DNA of 64,000 nt. It comes from JADKIH01 sp031385005 (lineage in GTDB: Bacteria; Bacteroidota; Bacteroidia; AKYH767-A; 2013-40CM-41-45). Made by a program: the position numbers and the translations under genes. The DNA lies in contig JANNBB010000051.1 of the NCBI GenBank assembly GCA_031385005.1, forward strand, positions 166,854 through 230,853, in the 5' to 3' direction. Of this stretch, positions 1 to 9,680 are shown piece by piece (position 1 is the first letter of the stretch; each line of letters begins with the position of its first letter). A model generated the notes under the pieces. It ran no database searches. It saw only the letters and a list, made by a program, of their open reading frames with translations, and was not told the origin of the DNA.

Positions 1-522
1 AGCATCCGTAACGCAAATTGCATAAACACCCGGAGCAAGACCGTTAATACTTGGGATGGTATAACTACCGGGGCTCCATAAATATGCATAAGGAGGAGTA
101 CCGCCGGATGCTGTTACAGTAGCCGTACCATCTGAACATGAATTACATGTTGCATCTGTTGATGTAGTAGTAATGGCCAGTGTACAAGTAACTCCGGTGA
201 CAACAATTGTTTGACAAAGAGAATCACTGCAAGACAATGAATCACTGATACCGAGGCAAACAAAATAAGTTCCCGGAATTGCATACTGATGAATTGGGTT
301 AGGCGAATAATCGTAATTACCATCACCGAAACTCCAGAAGTAATTTGTTAAAAATCCGGTTCCTGTTGATGTGTTGGTAAATGTAATTTGATTGTTAGCA
401 GTCTGCACAGATGTAAAATTAGCGACGCATTGAGCAGATGCCTGTATGCTAAACGTAGCAACCATTGCGCATACAATAATTAATAATCGTGAAATTTTGT
501 TTAAAGTAATTGTTTTTTTCAT
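1..522 (-). CDS. Secreted PKD/SprB-repeat protein, N-terminal part (runs off window)
   Basis: Reading the minus strand from the ATG at 520-522 gives an open frame of about 174 codons with no stop before the window edge. The first ~30 residues are a signal peptide (basic MKKT start, hydrophobic core, cut near ASAQ). A PKD domain follows at about residues 33-85, with YFWSFGDG and PGTY. A SprB-type repeat follows at about 95-174, with GGTPPYAY, LWSPG and LAPGVYAICVTDA. SprB repeats occur in Bacteroidota surface adhesins such as the gliding adhesin SprB, usually exported by T9SS. The C-terminus is outside the window, so a sorting domain can only be presumed. The domain assignment is firm; the adhesive role is inference. 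Confidence 0.85.
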   Translation of the reverse strand, partial: MKKTITLNKISRLLIIVCAMVATFSIQASAQCVANFTSVQTANNQITFTNTSTGTGFLTNYFWSFGDGNYDYSPNPIHQYAIPGTYFVCLGISDSLSCSDSLCQTIVVTGVTCTLAITTTSTDATCNSCSDGTATVTASGGTPPYAYLWSPGSYTIPSINGLAPGVYAICVTDA

Positions 523-803
523 TTTGGGTGTGTTTAAAGGTTAGAGGTGAATTTACAAGGTAAAGATTCAAAATAAAATCAGCCTATTACAAATATATTT
601 TTTATAATTCTTACGTATTCAAAAATGAAATTAATTCACATTAATTCACACATAAAAGTCGATTTATTATGTAATTAAATTTTTTAAGTTTGAACATGAA
701 TAATAAATTCTTACTCATTCAAGAAATTGACTTACTCGCATAAAAATGTTTTATCTACGTATAATTAATCCTGAATGCCAATCAGGGTGTCTCTGAACGG
801 TTC

Positions 804-3800
804 TTATTTTTTTACCTTAACAAATCGCTCCACGCTTTTTTCCCCATCTTTCGATAATTGTAAAAAATATGCTCCTTCTTTAAGATGGCTTATTGGAATT
901 GAAAATTCAGCAGCATGACTCGAAATCTTTGTAAATAAAACTTCTTTTCCAAGCAAATCAAAAATCCGAACTTCCATTGTTTCGTTGGTGGAAATTCTTT
1001 CTTCTAATTTAACTTTTACTTCATTGCTAACCGGATTGGGAAATAAATTGAAGTTGAAATTATTTACAATATTTTGAATTGCGTTTATTATTGTTCCTTC
1101 GATATTAATATTGTCTAAATAGACTTCTTGCCCGTAACGTCCGATATTTTCAAATGAAAAAATAACATCACTATACCCGGAAAGAGAAGAAATGTCAATG
1201 GTATCAGTTCGCCATTGTGCAGATGTTGGAACAAAAGGATTGCTCGTGTTTTGTGGTGCTGTCGCTAACCCTGCACCTCCTTTTAAATAAATGGATGTGA
1301 ATGTTAACCCACAATCCGTAGAGGCAAGCACCTCCAATGAATCGCTGTAAGTTGTATTGTAAAAAGCATAAGCTACATCAAAATACATTTTCTCCGCTAT
1401 CCTATTCGTGAAATCGTACTTTGCAGTGAATACAGCATCATGATTTCCTTGCGCATCATAATACCAGTTGTCGTATTGAAGACAGTGGTTACTTGATCCA
1501 TAACCACCAACTGTATCCAGGATTATCCACCTGCTTCCATTACCGGCCTGACCTTTTAATCTCCAGCCATCGCTGAGAATTCCCGATTCAAAATTTTCGG
1601 CGACAGGAAAAATTCCATTAGGCACTGTAGTAATAAAACTTGTCTTTGTCAAACTACTGCTTAAGCTGCTATCTGTCACAGTTAATGAAACGTCAAAGTT
1701 GCCGGATGTTGTATAAACGATTTCCGGGTACATGGATGTTGATGTTGAAGGGTTACCTCCGGGAAAGGTCCATTGATAGGTCGCTCCGGAGCTTGCCACA
1801 CAATGGGGAACAAATTTTATAGTATCGCCCGGGCAATAAAATGCATTGTAGTTTGCAGAAAAATCAGCAATAAGGTTTGAAGGTTCATACAATTCGTTTT
1901 CCCAGATGCCCAAATGCCAGGTCGCTAATCGAAGTTTGTTGTCGCGATAAAAAGGAACAAGGCGAAGAGGATATGAAATAAACGGAAGATCTGTACCAAC
2001 AACCTGCCAATCGCTCATGGAGTTGTTGCGATAAAAGACCGGGCCATGATACGTCCCTAAATAAACTCCGCCATCAGTACCGAATTGGTGAGCGATGACT
2101 TCTATGCTATAATCATTTAATATTGGAGTAGTAATATTTATCCAGTTAGCCCCGCCGTTAGTAGTATGAAATACTTTATTTGCATTCGCTCCTTGCGGGT
2201 AACTAATCCATAATTCATCCGCATTTCCGGCACTTAGCGAAAAACAAATTTCTCTTTCGTTTTGTGGCAAAGAAATCAACGCCCAGGTCAAGCCTCTGTC
2301 AGTAGTTTTCCAGATTACGCTTACATTATTTACTACTTGTTGAGCGTAAATAACATTTGTATTGGCACGACTTTGTTCAATCCAGAAAATTTTATCTCCT
2401 GCAACATTTCCAAATGAATAAAATTCGTCGAAATTACTTCCGCCATTCATGCTCTGGTACATTTTATTATCCTTGCCCAAATAGGCTACATTCCAATAAT
2501 CCCAATCGAACATGATACGAGAACTTGCATTGTCAACATAACTTTCATTGGGATCTTCATTAATATTAAATTGTTTAGCAATTCCATTTAAAGTATCCGG
2601 TAAAATCACTCCATTAATGTCGCTGAAGTATGTTTTCTTTTCATTGCTGTAATTCACATAACCCGATGCTGCTTCTCCTCCTCCCAACTGTTGAAACTCA
2701 CCGGACGGATAACCATCTCTGCGTGCCGTGTTACCGTTGTGATATCTTCCACCAACCAATATATCATCGTTCCACCCCTGATCAAAACCCCAGAAAGCAC
2801 TTCCAAATAAACCATTGCATCGTGATTCATGTGTTTGCACGAAATCGGTTGAGTAATTGATTCCTCCGTCACTGGCAAACCAAATTTCCTCAGTAGTTGG
2901 TGAAGTTTTATAAATTTTAAATTCCTGATTATCGGGATGAATTAATCGGACATTACCAATGTATCCACCTACCGGCTGAAAAGTTGTTGCAGCATCGGTG
3001 CTCGTCCACATACTCATTCCACCTATAAGTATTTTATTCGGGTTGAGTTGCGATACCACTAATGTAGTGTTGTAATAAATCTGACTGTAAGTATCATTAC
3101 CCCCTGAAAAAGTCATCATGTTGGGGTGAGTGGTTGCATTGTAGGGCGCTCCTATTTGGGCATGAGGTCTGCTCCACGATTCACCTCCATCATCACTTTT
3201 GTAAATTCCAATTTGTCCGTTCAGTTGCAACTGTGCACTAGCCTGACTCTCCCCAACAAGCAATACATATATTCGGCCGGTATCGGCTTCTGTCACTGCT
3301 ATCCGTCCACCATAACTCTGGATGAGTCCACTGTCTGCAGAAGGCACGGCAAACCACCCTGCTGGCTTCTTGATAAAAGCTACTCCGCTATCTATCGATT
3401 TCCAGAAATCAGAAATTTTTGTTGTTGGATTATATTGTAAGGCGTAAACAATAGCAGGATTTAACGGATTCAAAGCAAGCGATTGGCATTCGCCTGCAAA
3501 AATTGATGTCCAACTATTCCCTCCGTCGAGTGAGCGTAAAAACCCATTTGAGGTACCTGCATAAACCATAGTTGTATTTGCAGGATTATAAATAAAATGC
3601 CTGACTAAATTACTCTGTAAACTTGCAATAGGTGTGCTCCAGGACACACCACCATTTTGACTTCTATATGTTTCATTATCTGCATTTGCAATTACATCGT
3701 TTTCATCTGAAGGATTTACGACGATAGCATTGACTGTAGTCATGTCTTCTGAGAGTGAAATATATTGCCAGGATTGTCCTTTATTGATAGATTTATAAAT

Positions 3801-4298
3801 TCCTCCATTTTCTCCACCCGAATAAAGAACGTTTGGGTTGGAGAAACTTTGGTCGATGCAATACATGTTTGCATGCCAGGACATCTCCGAAATAGTATCC
3901 GAACTGTTATAACGGGGAAAATAATTTTTTTCGGGCCCCACAAAACTCCACGAATTTGAAATCCGGGAAACTGTACTTGAAATATTTTTGGTTCGTTCTT
4001 TAAATTCAGCCCTTGCCTGTAAAGTGGGAAACTTGATCGTTCCGTCCTTTTGAATATACGGTTGGATAAAACGTTTCCATTGTTTATAATAAGCATGATG
4101 GCGGGTTTGCTCTTTATGAATGAATGCATAAGCCTCAAAAGCCTTGTCTACTTCGAACACATTAGGGTTTTCAGAATACATCATTTGCACCCATTGAGGT
4201 AGAGCAGGATCTGTAATATCCGCAGGTTTAAAAGGAAATTGAGCGAATGAATTAAAAATTGAGAGGTTAAACAGAAATACAAAAAAATATTTTTTCAT
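804..4298 (-). CDS. Large T9SS type A secreted protein with BNR/Asp-box propeller, PKD and jelly-roll domains
   Basis: 1164 residues. Signal peptide at 1-19. Residues about 140-820 hold repeated Asp-box motifs of the S-x-D-x-G-x-x-W kind (SINKGQSW, SQNGGVSW, SLDGGNSW, SDDGGESW, TTDRGLTW, TTNGGANW), as in sortilin/VPS10 or BNR-type propellers of sialidases and xyloglucanases. A PKD-like domain (YQWTFPGGNP) lies at about 840-910. An all-beta region resembling MAM or carbohydrate-binding domains lies at about 915-1070 (ENFESG, SDGW). A T9SS type A sorting domain (LFPNPVSNEV ... AYFLQL) ends the protein. It is therefore exported to the surface or medium. Asp-box propellers can be glycosidases or binding scaffolds. 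No catalytic residues could be assigned, so substrate and activity are unknown. Confidence 0.9.
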   Translation of the reverse strand: MKKYFFVFLFNLSIFNSFAQFPFKPADITDPALPQWVQMMYSENPNVFEVDKAFEAYAFIHKEQTRHHAYYKQWKRFIQPYIQKDGTIKFPTLQARAEFKERTKNISSTVSRISNSWSFVGPEKNYFPRYNSSDTISEMSWHANMYCIDQSFSNPNVLYSGGENGGIYKSINKGQSWQYISLSEDMTTVNAIVVNPSDENDVIANADNETYRSQNGGVSWSTPIASLQSNLVRHFIYNPANTTMVYAGTSNGFLRSLDGGNSWTSIFAGECQSLALNPLNPAIVYALQYNPTTKISDFWKSIDSGVAFIKKPAGWFAVPSADSGLIQSYGGRIAVTEADTGRIYVLLVGESQASAQLQLNGQIGIYKSDDGGESWSRPHAQIGAPYNATTHPNMMTFSGGNDTYSQIYYNTTLVVSQLNPNKILIGGMSMWTSTDAATTFQPVGGYIGNVRLIHPDNQEFKIYKTSPTTEEIWFASDGGINYSTDFVQTHESRCNGLFGSAFWGFDQGWNDDILVGGRYHNGNTARRDGYPSGEFQQLGGGEAASGYVNYSNEKKTYFSDINGVILPDTLNGIAKQFNINEDPNESYVDNASSRIMFDWDYWNVAYLGKDNKMYQSMNGGSNFDEFYSFGNVAGDKIFWIEQSRANTNVIYAQQVVNNVSVIWKTTDRGLTWALISLPQNEREICFSLSAGNADELWISYPQGANANKVFHTTNGGANWINITTPILNDYSIEVIAHQFGTDGGVYLGTYHGPVFYRNNSMSDWQVVGTDLPFISYPLRLVPFYRDNKLRLATWHLGIWENELYEPSNLIADFSANYNAFYCPGDTIKFVPHCVASSGATYQWTFPGGNPSTSTSMYPEIVYTTSGNFDVSLTVTDSSLSSSLTKTSFITTVPNGIFPVAENFESGILSDGWRLKGQAGNGSRWIILDTVGGYGSSNHCLQYDNWYYDAQGNHDAVFTAKYDFTNRIAEKMYFDVAYAFYNTTYSDSLEVLASTDCGLTFTSIYLKGGAGLATAPQNTSNPFVPTSAQWRTDTIDISSLSGYSDVIFSFENIGRYGQEVYLDNINIEGTIINAIQNIVNNFNFNLFPNPVSNEVKVKLEERISTNETMEVRIFDLLGKEVLFTKISSHAAEFSIPISHLKEGAYFLQLSKDGEKSVERFVKVKK

Positions 4299-4676
4299 CA
4301 GTGAAGTTTTAAGTTAGTCAGAAATTATTTTTTGAATAAACATAAAAATACTGATAAAAATATTACTTAATCAATCTATTACTTTTAATTATTAAAATAT
4401 CTAATAAAAAAGTGATTTCATTCAACTCGTCTTTAACCTAAGAAAGACAAAAGAATTATTCTTCCGGTTACCTTTCCTGTTATCTATAACTATTCAATAA
4501 TAATTCATTTTTTGAACATTAAAACAACATTTCTATAAAAAAACACTCTGAAAATTAAAAAACAATTTATTTTTCAAACTGTTTTTCTATATTTACAAAA
4601 GACCTAAACTACCGGATGTTCTAATATCGGCATCTTTAGAATTCAAACCAATCCAATTTAAATTTAATACGTCCTT
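4299..4676. other. Divergent intergenic region, no gene seen
   Basis: This 378-base AT-rich gap separates two divergently transcribed secreted-protein genes and presumably holds both promoters. A TATATTTA sequence about 80 bases before the downstream ATG resembles the Bacteroidota -7 box TAnnTTTG but is not exact. I see no ORF, RNA gene or strong hairpin. Confidence 0.5.
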
Positions 4677-7600
4677 ATGAAGAAAATTATTCCTCTTATT
4701 GTTATCGTTTTGTTTTCTATTCAATCAAAAAGTCAAACGTTTTCTTGGTCAGGATCAATTCCTATACTGGATTTGCATACCGATACTATTCCTATTTCTG
4801 TGTCAGGACTGCCTTCGATAATTGATAACAGCTTCGGACTCGGGCATGCATGTGTAACACTCTTGCATACCTACCTATCCGATGTTACGGTAAAATTAAT
4901 GTCTCCGGATGGCACTGTTGTTATTCTCATCCAAAACATGGGTGGCTCGAACGATAATTTATACGGCACGTGCTTAGCAATGGATGGAACTGATTTCAAC
5001 AATTTAATACCACCTTATTCGGGATTGGTTGTACCCATCGGAAATATGGCTTCTTTCAATAATGGACAGAATCCCAATGGTATCTGGCGCTTTATAGTTA
5101 GTGATGTCGCCAATTCCGATCAGGGCACATTGCAGGAGTTAAACGTAGAATTCACCAACAATCCTCCCGGAGGAACTACAACTGGAGGTCCAACAGGAGT
5201 TGCCATTTGTGCTACTTGCGTTTGCCCTGGCGGGGCTTCCAATTGCGACCTTTTACCGGACATGACTTCTTCTGCAAAAGAAATTTTGTTGAATCATCAA
5301 GAAACACCGGGATTTTTAGACATATCTAACGCAACTCCGAATATTGGTTATGGACCTATTGAGATTTATGGAATAGACTCGTGTTTTTGCGGAACAACTA
5401 ACGTCCCTTGCGGGACTACGTGTCCAAATGGAGATCCAATACAGCACATTATCAAACAACGTATTTATCATAAAGTAGCCGGTACAGACACATTATCCTA
5501 TTATGACCGGTTCGCCGGCAGAGTTTCTTATCATGCCGCTCATGGACACGTACACGTTGACAACTGGGCAAATTATACTTTGCGTGTGGCTACTTCCAAT
5601 CCGGATCCTAAGACATGGCCTATTATTGGTACAGGGACAAAACAAAGTTTTTGTCTGATTAATCTCGGATCTTGCTCCGGAAATCCCGGTGAGTGTGTCG
5701 ACAACAATGGAAATACAATTTTAACAGTACCTAACAATGGAGTTGGTTTTCATACCGGTTGTGGATTTAATCAAGGGATTTATCCGGGACAATACGATGT
5801 GTATAGTATGGGACTTAACGATCCTATTGTATTGACTAATGTTTGTAACGGTACTTACTATGTCGTTTCTATAACGGATCCAGATAATAATTTTCTCGAA
5901 AGCGATGAAACAAACAATACGGTCGCTGTTCCTATCACTCTCACCCAGCAAAATGCTGCACCAACGATTACACCAAGTGGACCAACAACAATATGTCCCG
6001 GAGATAATCTTACATTAACTTCTAACGTTGCCACAAATTATCTATGGAGTACCGGTGAAACAACTCAATCAATTGTTGTTTCGACTTCAGGCAGCTATAC
6101 TGTTTCCAGCACTTGTGGAGCATCTTCTGCAACTTCTTCACCGGTCACTGTTACAGTTCTAACTGCAAATGTTACTCCTTCCGTTTCGATCGCTATAACA
6201 TCAGGCAGCAATCCAATGTGTTTAGCAGCTTCCGTTACGGTTACTGCAACTCCTTCTAACGGTGGCGCTTCACCTTCTTATCAGTGGAAGGTGAATGGCG
6301 TCAATGTTGGAACAAATAGTCCGACATACACCTCTTCAAGCTATACAAACGGTCAGGTTGTAACTTGTATTATGACTTCAACCCTTTCTTGTGTGACAAC
6401 CAATACTGCAACGTCTAACAGTATAACTATGTCTGTTGGTACAACAGTTTGTTATTGTACTCCTCTATATGGAACCTCAGGCAACTCAGGTTGTCTGGAC
6501 GGTGATGTAATTGCACGTGTCACCTTGAATACACTTGATAATTTATCAGGTGCCGGTTGCCCTTCAGGAATTGCAGGTTATTCTGATTATTCAGCAAGTT
6601 CAAACCCACTATTTACAACCACCTTACAGGCAGGAAACAGCTATAATTGTACTGTATATGCCGGTCAATATCCGGAAGGTTATGCCATCTGGATTGATTT
6701 CAACAATGATGGCGTTTTTTCTTCTACCGAAAAAGTTGGGAATACCACTACTACCGTTGCGGGTAGTGGTACAGTTGGTGTAATCGGTTCTTCCAGAGCT
6801 ATTCCAATTGCTATTCCTTGCACCGCGCCTTCAGGCTCACATAGAATGAGAATTCGTTGTCAGTATAATTTGGCAGGACCGACAATTGACCCTTGTATTT
6901 TGCAATCTACTTATGGCGAAACAGAAGATTATACAATTACTATCGGTGGATCTGTTTCATGTCCAAAACCCTCGACACAAACTGCAACTGCAATTACTAC
7001 AACTTCTGCTACGCTGGGATGGACAGCAGGTTGTACAGAAACATTATGGAACGTTCACGTGACTACTGTAGGTGGGGGTGCTCCTACTGGCGCTCCTTCA
7101 AATCCGGGTGTTGGAAATCCTTTAAACAGAACCGGATTAAATCCATCTACAGCTTATGAATTTTGGGTTTCTGCAGACTGTAATGCGGCCGGAAACGGGA
7201 TAAGTCAGTGGACTGGTCCTTTCGCTTTTACGACTTTAAACGTATGCTCAAATACTTTAGGTACTTCAATGGCAAATGCCATAATTGTTGGGGAAGCTCC
7301 TTGTGTTACTGCTCCTTATACAAATACTCAAACCAATTCAACTGCAAACTGCTTCACGAATAACTATACCGGAACAAATAATCAGGCATCCCCTGATATT
7401 TGGTATAAATTTACTTTAGCCGTTGCATCTACTGTTCAGGTGAGTCATTGCAACACTTCCGGTCTAGCTGATTCTTATTTGCATATTTTAAACAGCGCAG
7501 GAACACAAGTAGCTGTTAATGATGATAACGGTCCGCTATGCACAGGTAACAGAGCATCCATTTCTGCAAATTTAGCTGCCGGAATGTATTATGTGGTTTC

Positions 7601-8270
7601 AGAAGGTTATGGTTCAGGAGTTGGATCGATTATGACAACGATTAAGACAACGAATGTCTGTGTTACAACTGCTACTGTAAATATTAAAGCATTCATTGAA
7701 GGATATTATTTATCTGGTGGGCAAATGAGTGCAGTATTATTTTTGAATGGATTGAATGTCAGCCAAACTATTTGTGATTCTATAACAGTAGAACTTCATA
7801 ATTCTACATCTCCTTTTGCAACCTTTACTTCTATTAAAACAATGTTGAACACGAATGGCAGTGCCGTAATCACATTACCCGGTTCTACAATAAATCAATC
7901 CTTCTACATTGCCATACGTCACCGCAGTGGTGTTGAAACATGGTCGGCGAACCCTGTATTAATTGCCAATAATATGACTTATGATTTCACCACTTCTCCA
8001 TCCATGGCCTATGGAAATAATCTTGGTAATCTTGGTGATGGTAAGTATGCAATTTATAGTGGTGATATTTCAGATGCACTCCTTGGTCTCTCCGGTCCGC
8101 AAGATGGTATTATCGAGTCACAGGATTACTCGGATATGGAAAATGCGGTAACACAGGTTTTAATGGGTTATATTAAAGAAGATATTACCGGTGATGGCAT
8201 AGTTGAATCACTCGATTTTTCCATTATGGAAAACAACGTACAGTATGTAATTCTTATGATGAGGCCGTAG
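4677..8270 (+). CDS. Secreted modular protein: P-domain, lysyl-oxidase-like domain, GEVED, FN3, dockerin-like C-terminus
   Basis: 1197 residues with a signal peptide (about 1-19). Residues ~25-160 match a proprotein-convertase P-domain (DVTVKLMSPDGT, then a GIWRFIVSD-type strand). Residues ~190-420 look like a lysyl oxidase: they contain the copper-site-like HAAHGHVHVDNWANYTLR and end in the typical DPDNNFLESDETNN tail. Ig-like stretches follow, then GEVED (~600-750, WIDFNNDGVFS), an FN3 domain (~755-850) and a pre-peptidase-like beta domain (~860-985, DIWYKFTL). The C-terminal ~200 residues end with two dockerin/EF-like calcium loops (DGIIESQDYSDMENAV and DITGDGIVESLDFSIMENN). No classical FPNP sorting domain is present. 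The LOX family oxidises protein lysines in animals; bacterial activity here is inferred. Confidence 0.85.
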   Translation: MKKIIPLIVIVLFSIQSKSQTFSWSGSIPILDLHTDTIPISVSGLPSIIDNSFGLGHACVTLLHTYLSDVTVKLMSPDGTVVILIQNMGGSNDNLYGTCLAMDGTDFNNLIPPYSGLVVPIGNMASFNNGQNPNGIWRFIVSDVANSDQGTLQELNVEFTNNPPGGTTTGGPTGVAICATCVCPGGASNCDLLPDMTSSAKEILLNHQETPGFLDISNATPNIGYGPIEIYGIDSCFCGTTNVPCGTTCPNGDPIQHIIKQRIYHKVAGTDTLSYYDRFAGRVSYHAAHGHVHVDNWANYTLRVATSNPDPKTWPIIGTGTKQSFCLINLGSCSGNPGECVDNNGNTILTVPNNGVGFHTGCGFNQGIYPGQYDVYSMGLNDPIVLTNVCNGTYYVVSITDPDNNFLESDETNNTVAVPITLTQQNAAPTITPSGPTTICPGDNLTLTSNVATNYLWSTGETTQSIVVSTSGSYTVSSTCGASSATSSPVTVTVLTANVTPSVSIAITSGSNPMCLAASVTVTATPSNGGASPSYQWKVNGVNVGTNSPTYTSSSYTNGQVVTCIMTSTLSCVTTNTATSNSITMSVGTTVCYCTPLYGTSGNSGCLDGDVIARVTLNTLDNLSGAGCPSGIAGYSDYSASSNPLFTTTLQAGNSYNCTVYAGQYPEGYAIWIDFNNDGVFSSTEKVGNTTTTVAGSGTVGVIGSSRAIPIAIPCTAPSGSHRMRIRCQYNLAGPTIDPCILQSTYGETEDYTITIGGSVSCPKPSTQTATAITTTSATLGWTAGCTETLWNVHVTTVGGGAPTGAPSNPGVGNPLNRTGLNPSTAYEFWVSADCNAAGNGISQWTGPFAFTTLNVCSNTLGTSMANAIIVGEAPCVTAPYTNTQTNSTANCFTNNYTGTNNQASPDIWYKFTLAVASTVQVSHCNTSGLADSYLHILNSAGTQVAVNDDNGPLCTGNRASISANLAAGMYYVVSEGYGSGVGSIMTTIKTTNVCVTTATVNIKAFIEGYYLSGGQMSAVLFLNGLNVSQTICDSITVELHNSTSPFATFTSIKTMLNTNGSAVITLPGSTINQSFYIAIRHRSGVETWSANPVLIANNMTYDFTTSPSMAYGNNLGNLGDGKYAIYSGDISDALLGLSGPQDGIIESQDYSDMENAVTQVLMGYIKEDITGDGIVESLDFSIMENNVQYVILMMRP

Positions 8271-8318
8271 TTGGGATTGTCCCCACCGTCGGCTTCGACA
8301 AGCTCAGCCGCCGGTGGA

Positions 8319-8375
8319 GACAATCTCAGAGGCCGCAGCCTGAGCTTGTCGAAGGCTGCGGCCTCTGAGATTGTC
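8319..8375. repeat. Perfect 22-bp inverted repeat forming a GC-rich hairpin
   Basis: The arms at 8319-8340 and 8354-8375 are exact reverse complements around a 13-base loop. They start GACAATCTCAGAGG and are much GC-richer than the surroundings. The loop region carries TGAGCTTGTCGAAGG, and its complement CTTCGACAAGCTCAG occurs just upstream at 8293-8307, so the element is nested. It lies 48 bases after the lysyl-oxidase-like gene and before the thioredoxin-like gene on the same strand. There is no T-tract directly after it. It may stop or attenuate read-through, or be a REP-type mobile palindrome. Confidence 0.85.
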
Positions 8376-8425
8376 GAAGGCATCGGCCTCTGCGCCTGTC
8401 AAAGCCAACTTCTCCAATATTTTAT

Positions 8426-8433
8426 TATTTTTG
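8426..8433 (+). promoter_or_regulatory. Putative -7 box for thioredoxin-like gene
   Basis: TATTTTTG matches the Bacteroidota -7 consensus TAnnTTTG exactly and lies 25 bases before the ATG at 8459. This would give a short leader of roughly 18 bases. No clear TTTG -33 element is seen at the expected spacing. Confidence 0.4.
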
Positions 8434-8458
8434 ACTCAACAAAACCAATCAAACTCCA

Positions 8459-8962
8459 ATGAAAGCAACAACAATTTTTTCAACTTGCATTCTCTTCTTC
8501 TTGGTCAATTACGCTTGTGCGCAAGAAACCAAGGGTGGACTTGTCTGGCAAACCGATATGGTAAAAGCTAATGAGATTTCAAAATCATCCGGCAAACCGA
8601 TATTTGCATTTTTCACCGGAAGTGATTGGTGCGGCTGGTGTCATAAGTTACAGAAGGATGTTTTTGCAAAACAAAGTTTCATAGATTGGGCGAAAAAGAA
8701 TGTCGTTTTAGTTGAACTTGACTTCCCTAGAAAAAAACAACTGACGCCGGAGCTCACTCAACAAAACATGGGGCTCCAACAAGCGCTGCAGGTACAAGGT
8801 TATCCAACTATCTGGCTTCTTTATCTGACTAAAAACAAAGACGACAAAAACTTTAGTATCTCAACATTGGGATCACTTGGATATCCAAGAGGCGCTGAGT
8901 TAGGTAAAGAAGAAGTTCAGTTTTTGAATGAGGCTGATGCTATTTTAAAAAAGGGGAAGTGA
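8459..8962 (+). CDS. Periplasmic thioredoxin-family protein (thioredoxin_7-like)
   Basis: 167 residues. A signal peptide at 1-21 ends at YACAQ. Residues ~45-130 form a thioredoxin fold with a CGWC redox motif at residues 58-61, in the context SDWCGWCHKLQKDVF. The cis-proline equivalent is in GYPTIWLL. The SDWCGWC context is typical of thioredoxin_7/DUF255-like envelope proteins of Bacteroidota, which act as thiol reductases or disulphide chaperones. It appears monocistronic, between the hairpin at 8319 and an unrelated gene. Substrate unknown. Confidence 0.85.
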   Translation: MKATTIFSTCILFFLVNYACAQETKGGLVWQTDMVKANEISKSSGKPIFAFFTGSDWCGWCHKLQKDVFAKQSFIDWAKKNVVLVELDFPRKKQLTPELTQQNMGLQQALQVQGYPTIWLLYLTKNKDDKNFSISTLGSLGYPRGAELGKEEVQFLNEADAILKKGK

Positions 8963-9139
8963 TAATAAATTTACTATAGTTTCTTACATCTTTCATTATT
9001 TTATTTTTAATTAAATCGACATTATAAAGCCGTGGTTTGGCTCCATTTTATGTCATAGATGAATTTTCATTTTGAATACAATTAAATAATATTTCCGTAC
9101 TTTTCAATATATTATCAATTGTAATATTTAATTCCTGAA

Positions 9140-9613
9140 ATGAAAGCTGCTTCACTGAACGAGTTGCAAAAAGAATTATCGACGCTCCCTCCTAAGCGTA
9201 TTCTAGAAATTTGTAACCGACTCATTCGATTTAAAAAAGAAAACAAAGAATTATTAACATATCTATTGTTTGAGTCTGATGACGAACAGGCATATAAAAG
9301 TAGCGTAAAAGCGGAAACTGATAATCTTTTTCAGTCCATGAACCAGAGTAATTTGTATCTGGCCAAAAAAAGTTTACGTGCTATTTTAAGAATGATCAAT
9401 AAATTTATACGATACTCGGGGTCTAAAGAAACAGATATCGAACTTCGGATTTACTATTGTAAAAAACTGAAACAATCAGGCATCCCGATAAACAAAAGTC
9501 CGGTGCTGCTAAATCTTTACAACAATCAAATTAAAAAAATCAGAGATTCCCTCTCAAAGTTGCATGAAGATTTACAGTTTGATTTTCTGCAAGAATTAAA
9601 AGAATTAGACTAA
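9140..9613 (+). CDS. Conserved-looking hypothetical cytoplasmic protein
   Basis: 157 residues, no signal peptide or membrane segment, strongly charged and predicted mostly helical. The N-terminus (SLNELQKELSTLPPKRILEICNRLIRFKKEN) is followed by LTYLLFES. This is the kind of short all-helical Bacteroidota protein often annotated as a domain of unknown function. I cannot name the family. It lies 67 bases before the TMTC-like gene on the same strand and may share a transcript with it. Confidence 0.7.
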   Translation: MKAASLNELQKELSTLPPKRILEICNRLIRFKKENKELLTYLLFESDDEQAYKSSVKAETDNLFQSMNQSNLYLAKKSLRAILRMINKFIRYSGSKETDIELRIYYCKKLKQSGIPINKSPVLLNLYNNQIKKIRDSLSKLHEDLQFDFLQELKELD

Positions 9614-9680
9614 AAATTAATTTGCTTCAAATAATTTAGTTTTTGTTTATTTTCTCTTCCTCTTCATTTAAATTAATAAT

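Noticed and set aside
3740..4138. 132-residue minus-strand ORF
   Set aside because: It is a different frame of the large BNR-propeller gene and has no independent coding features.
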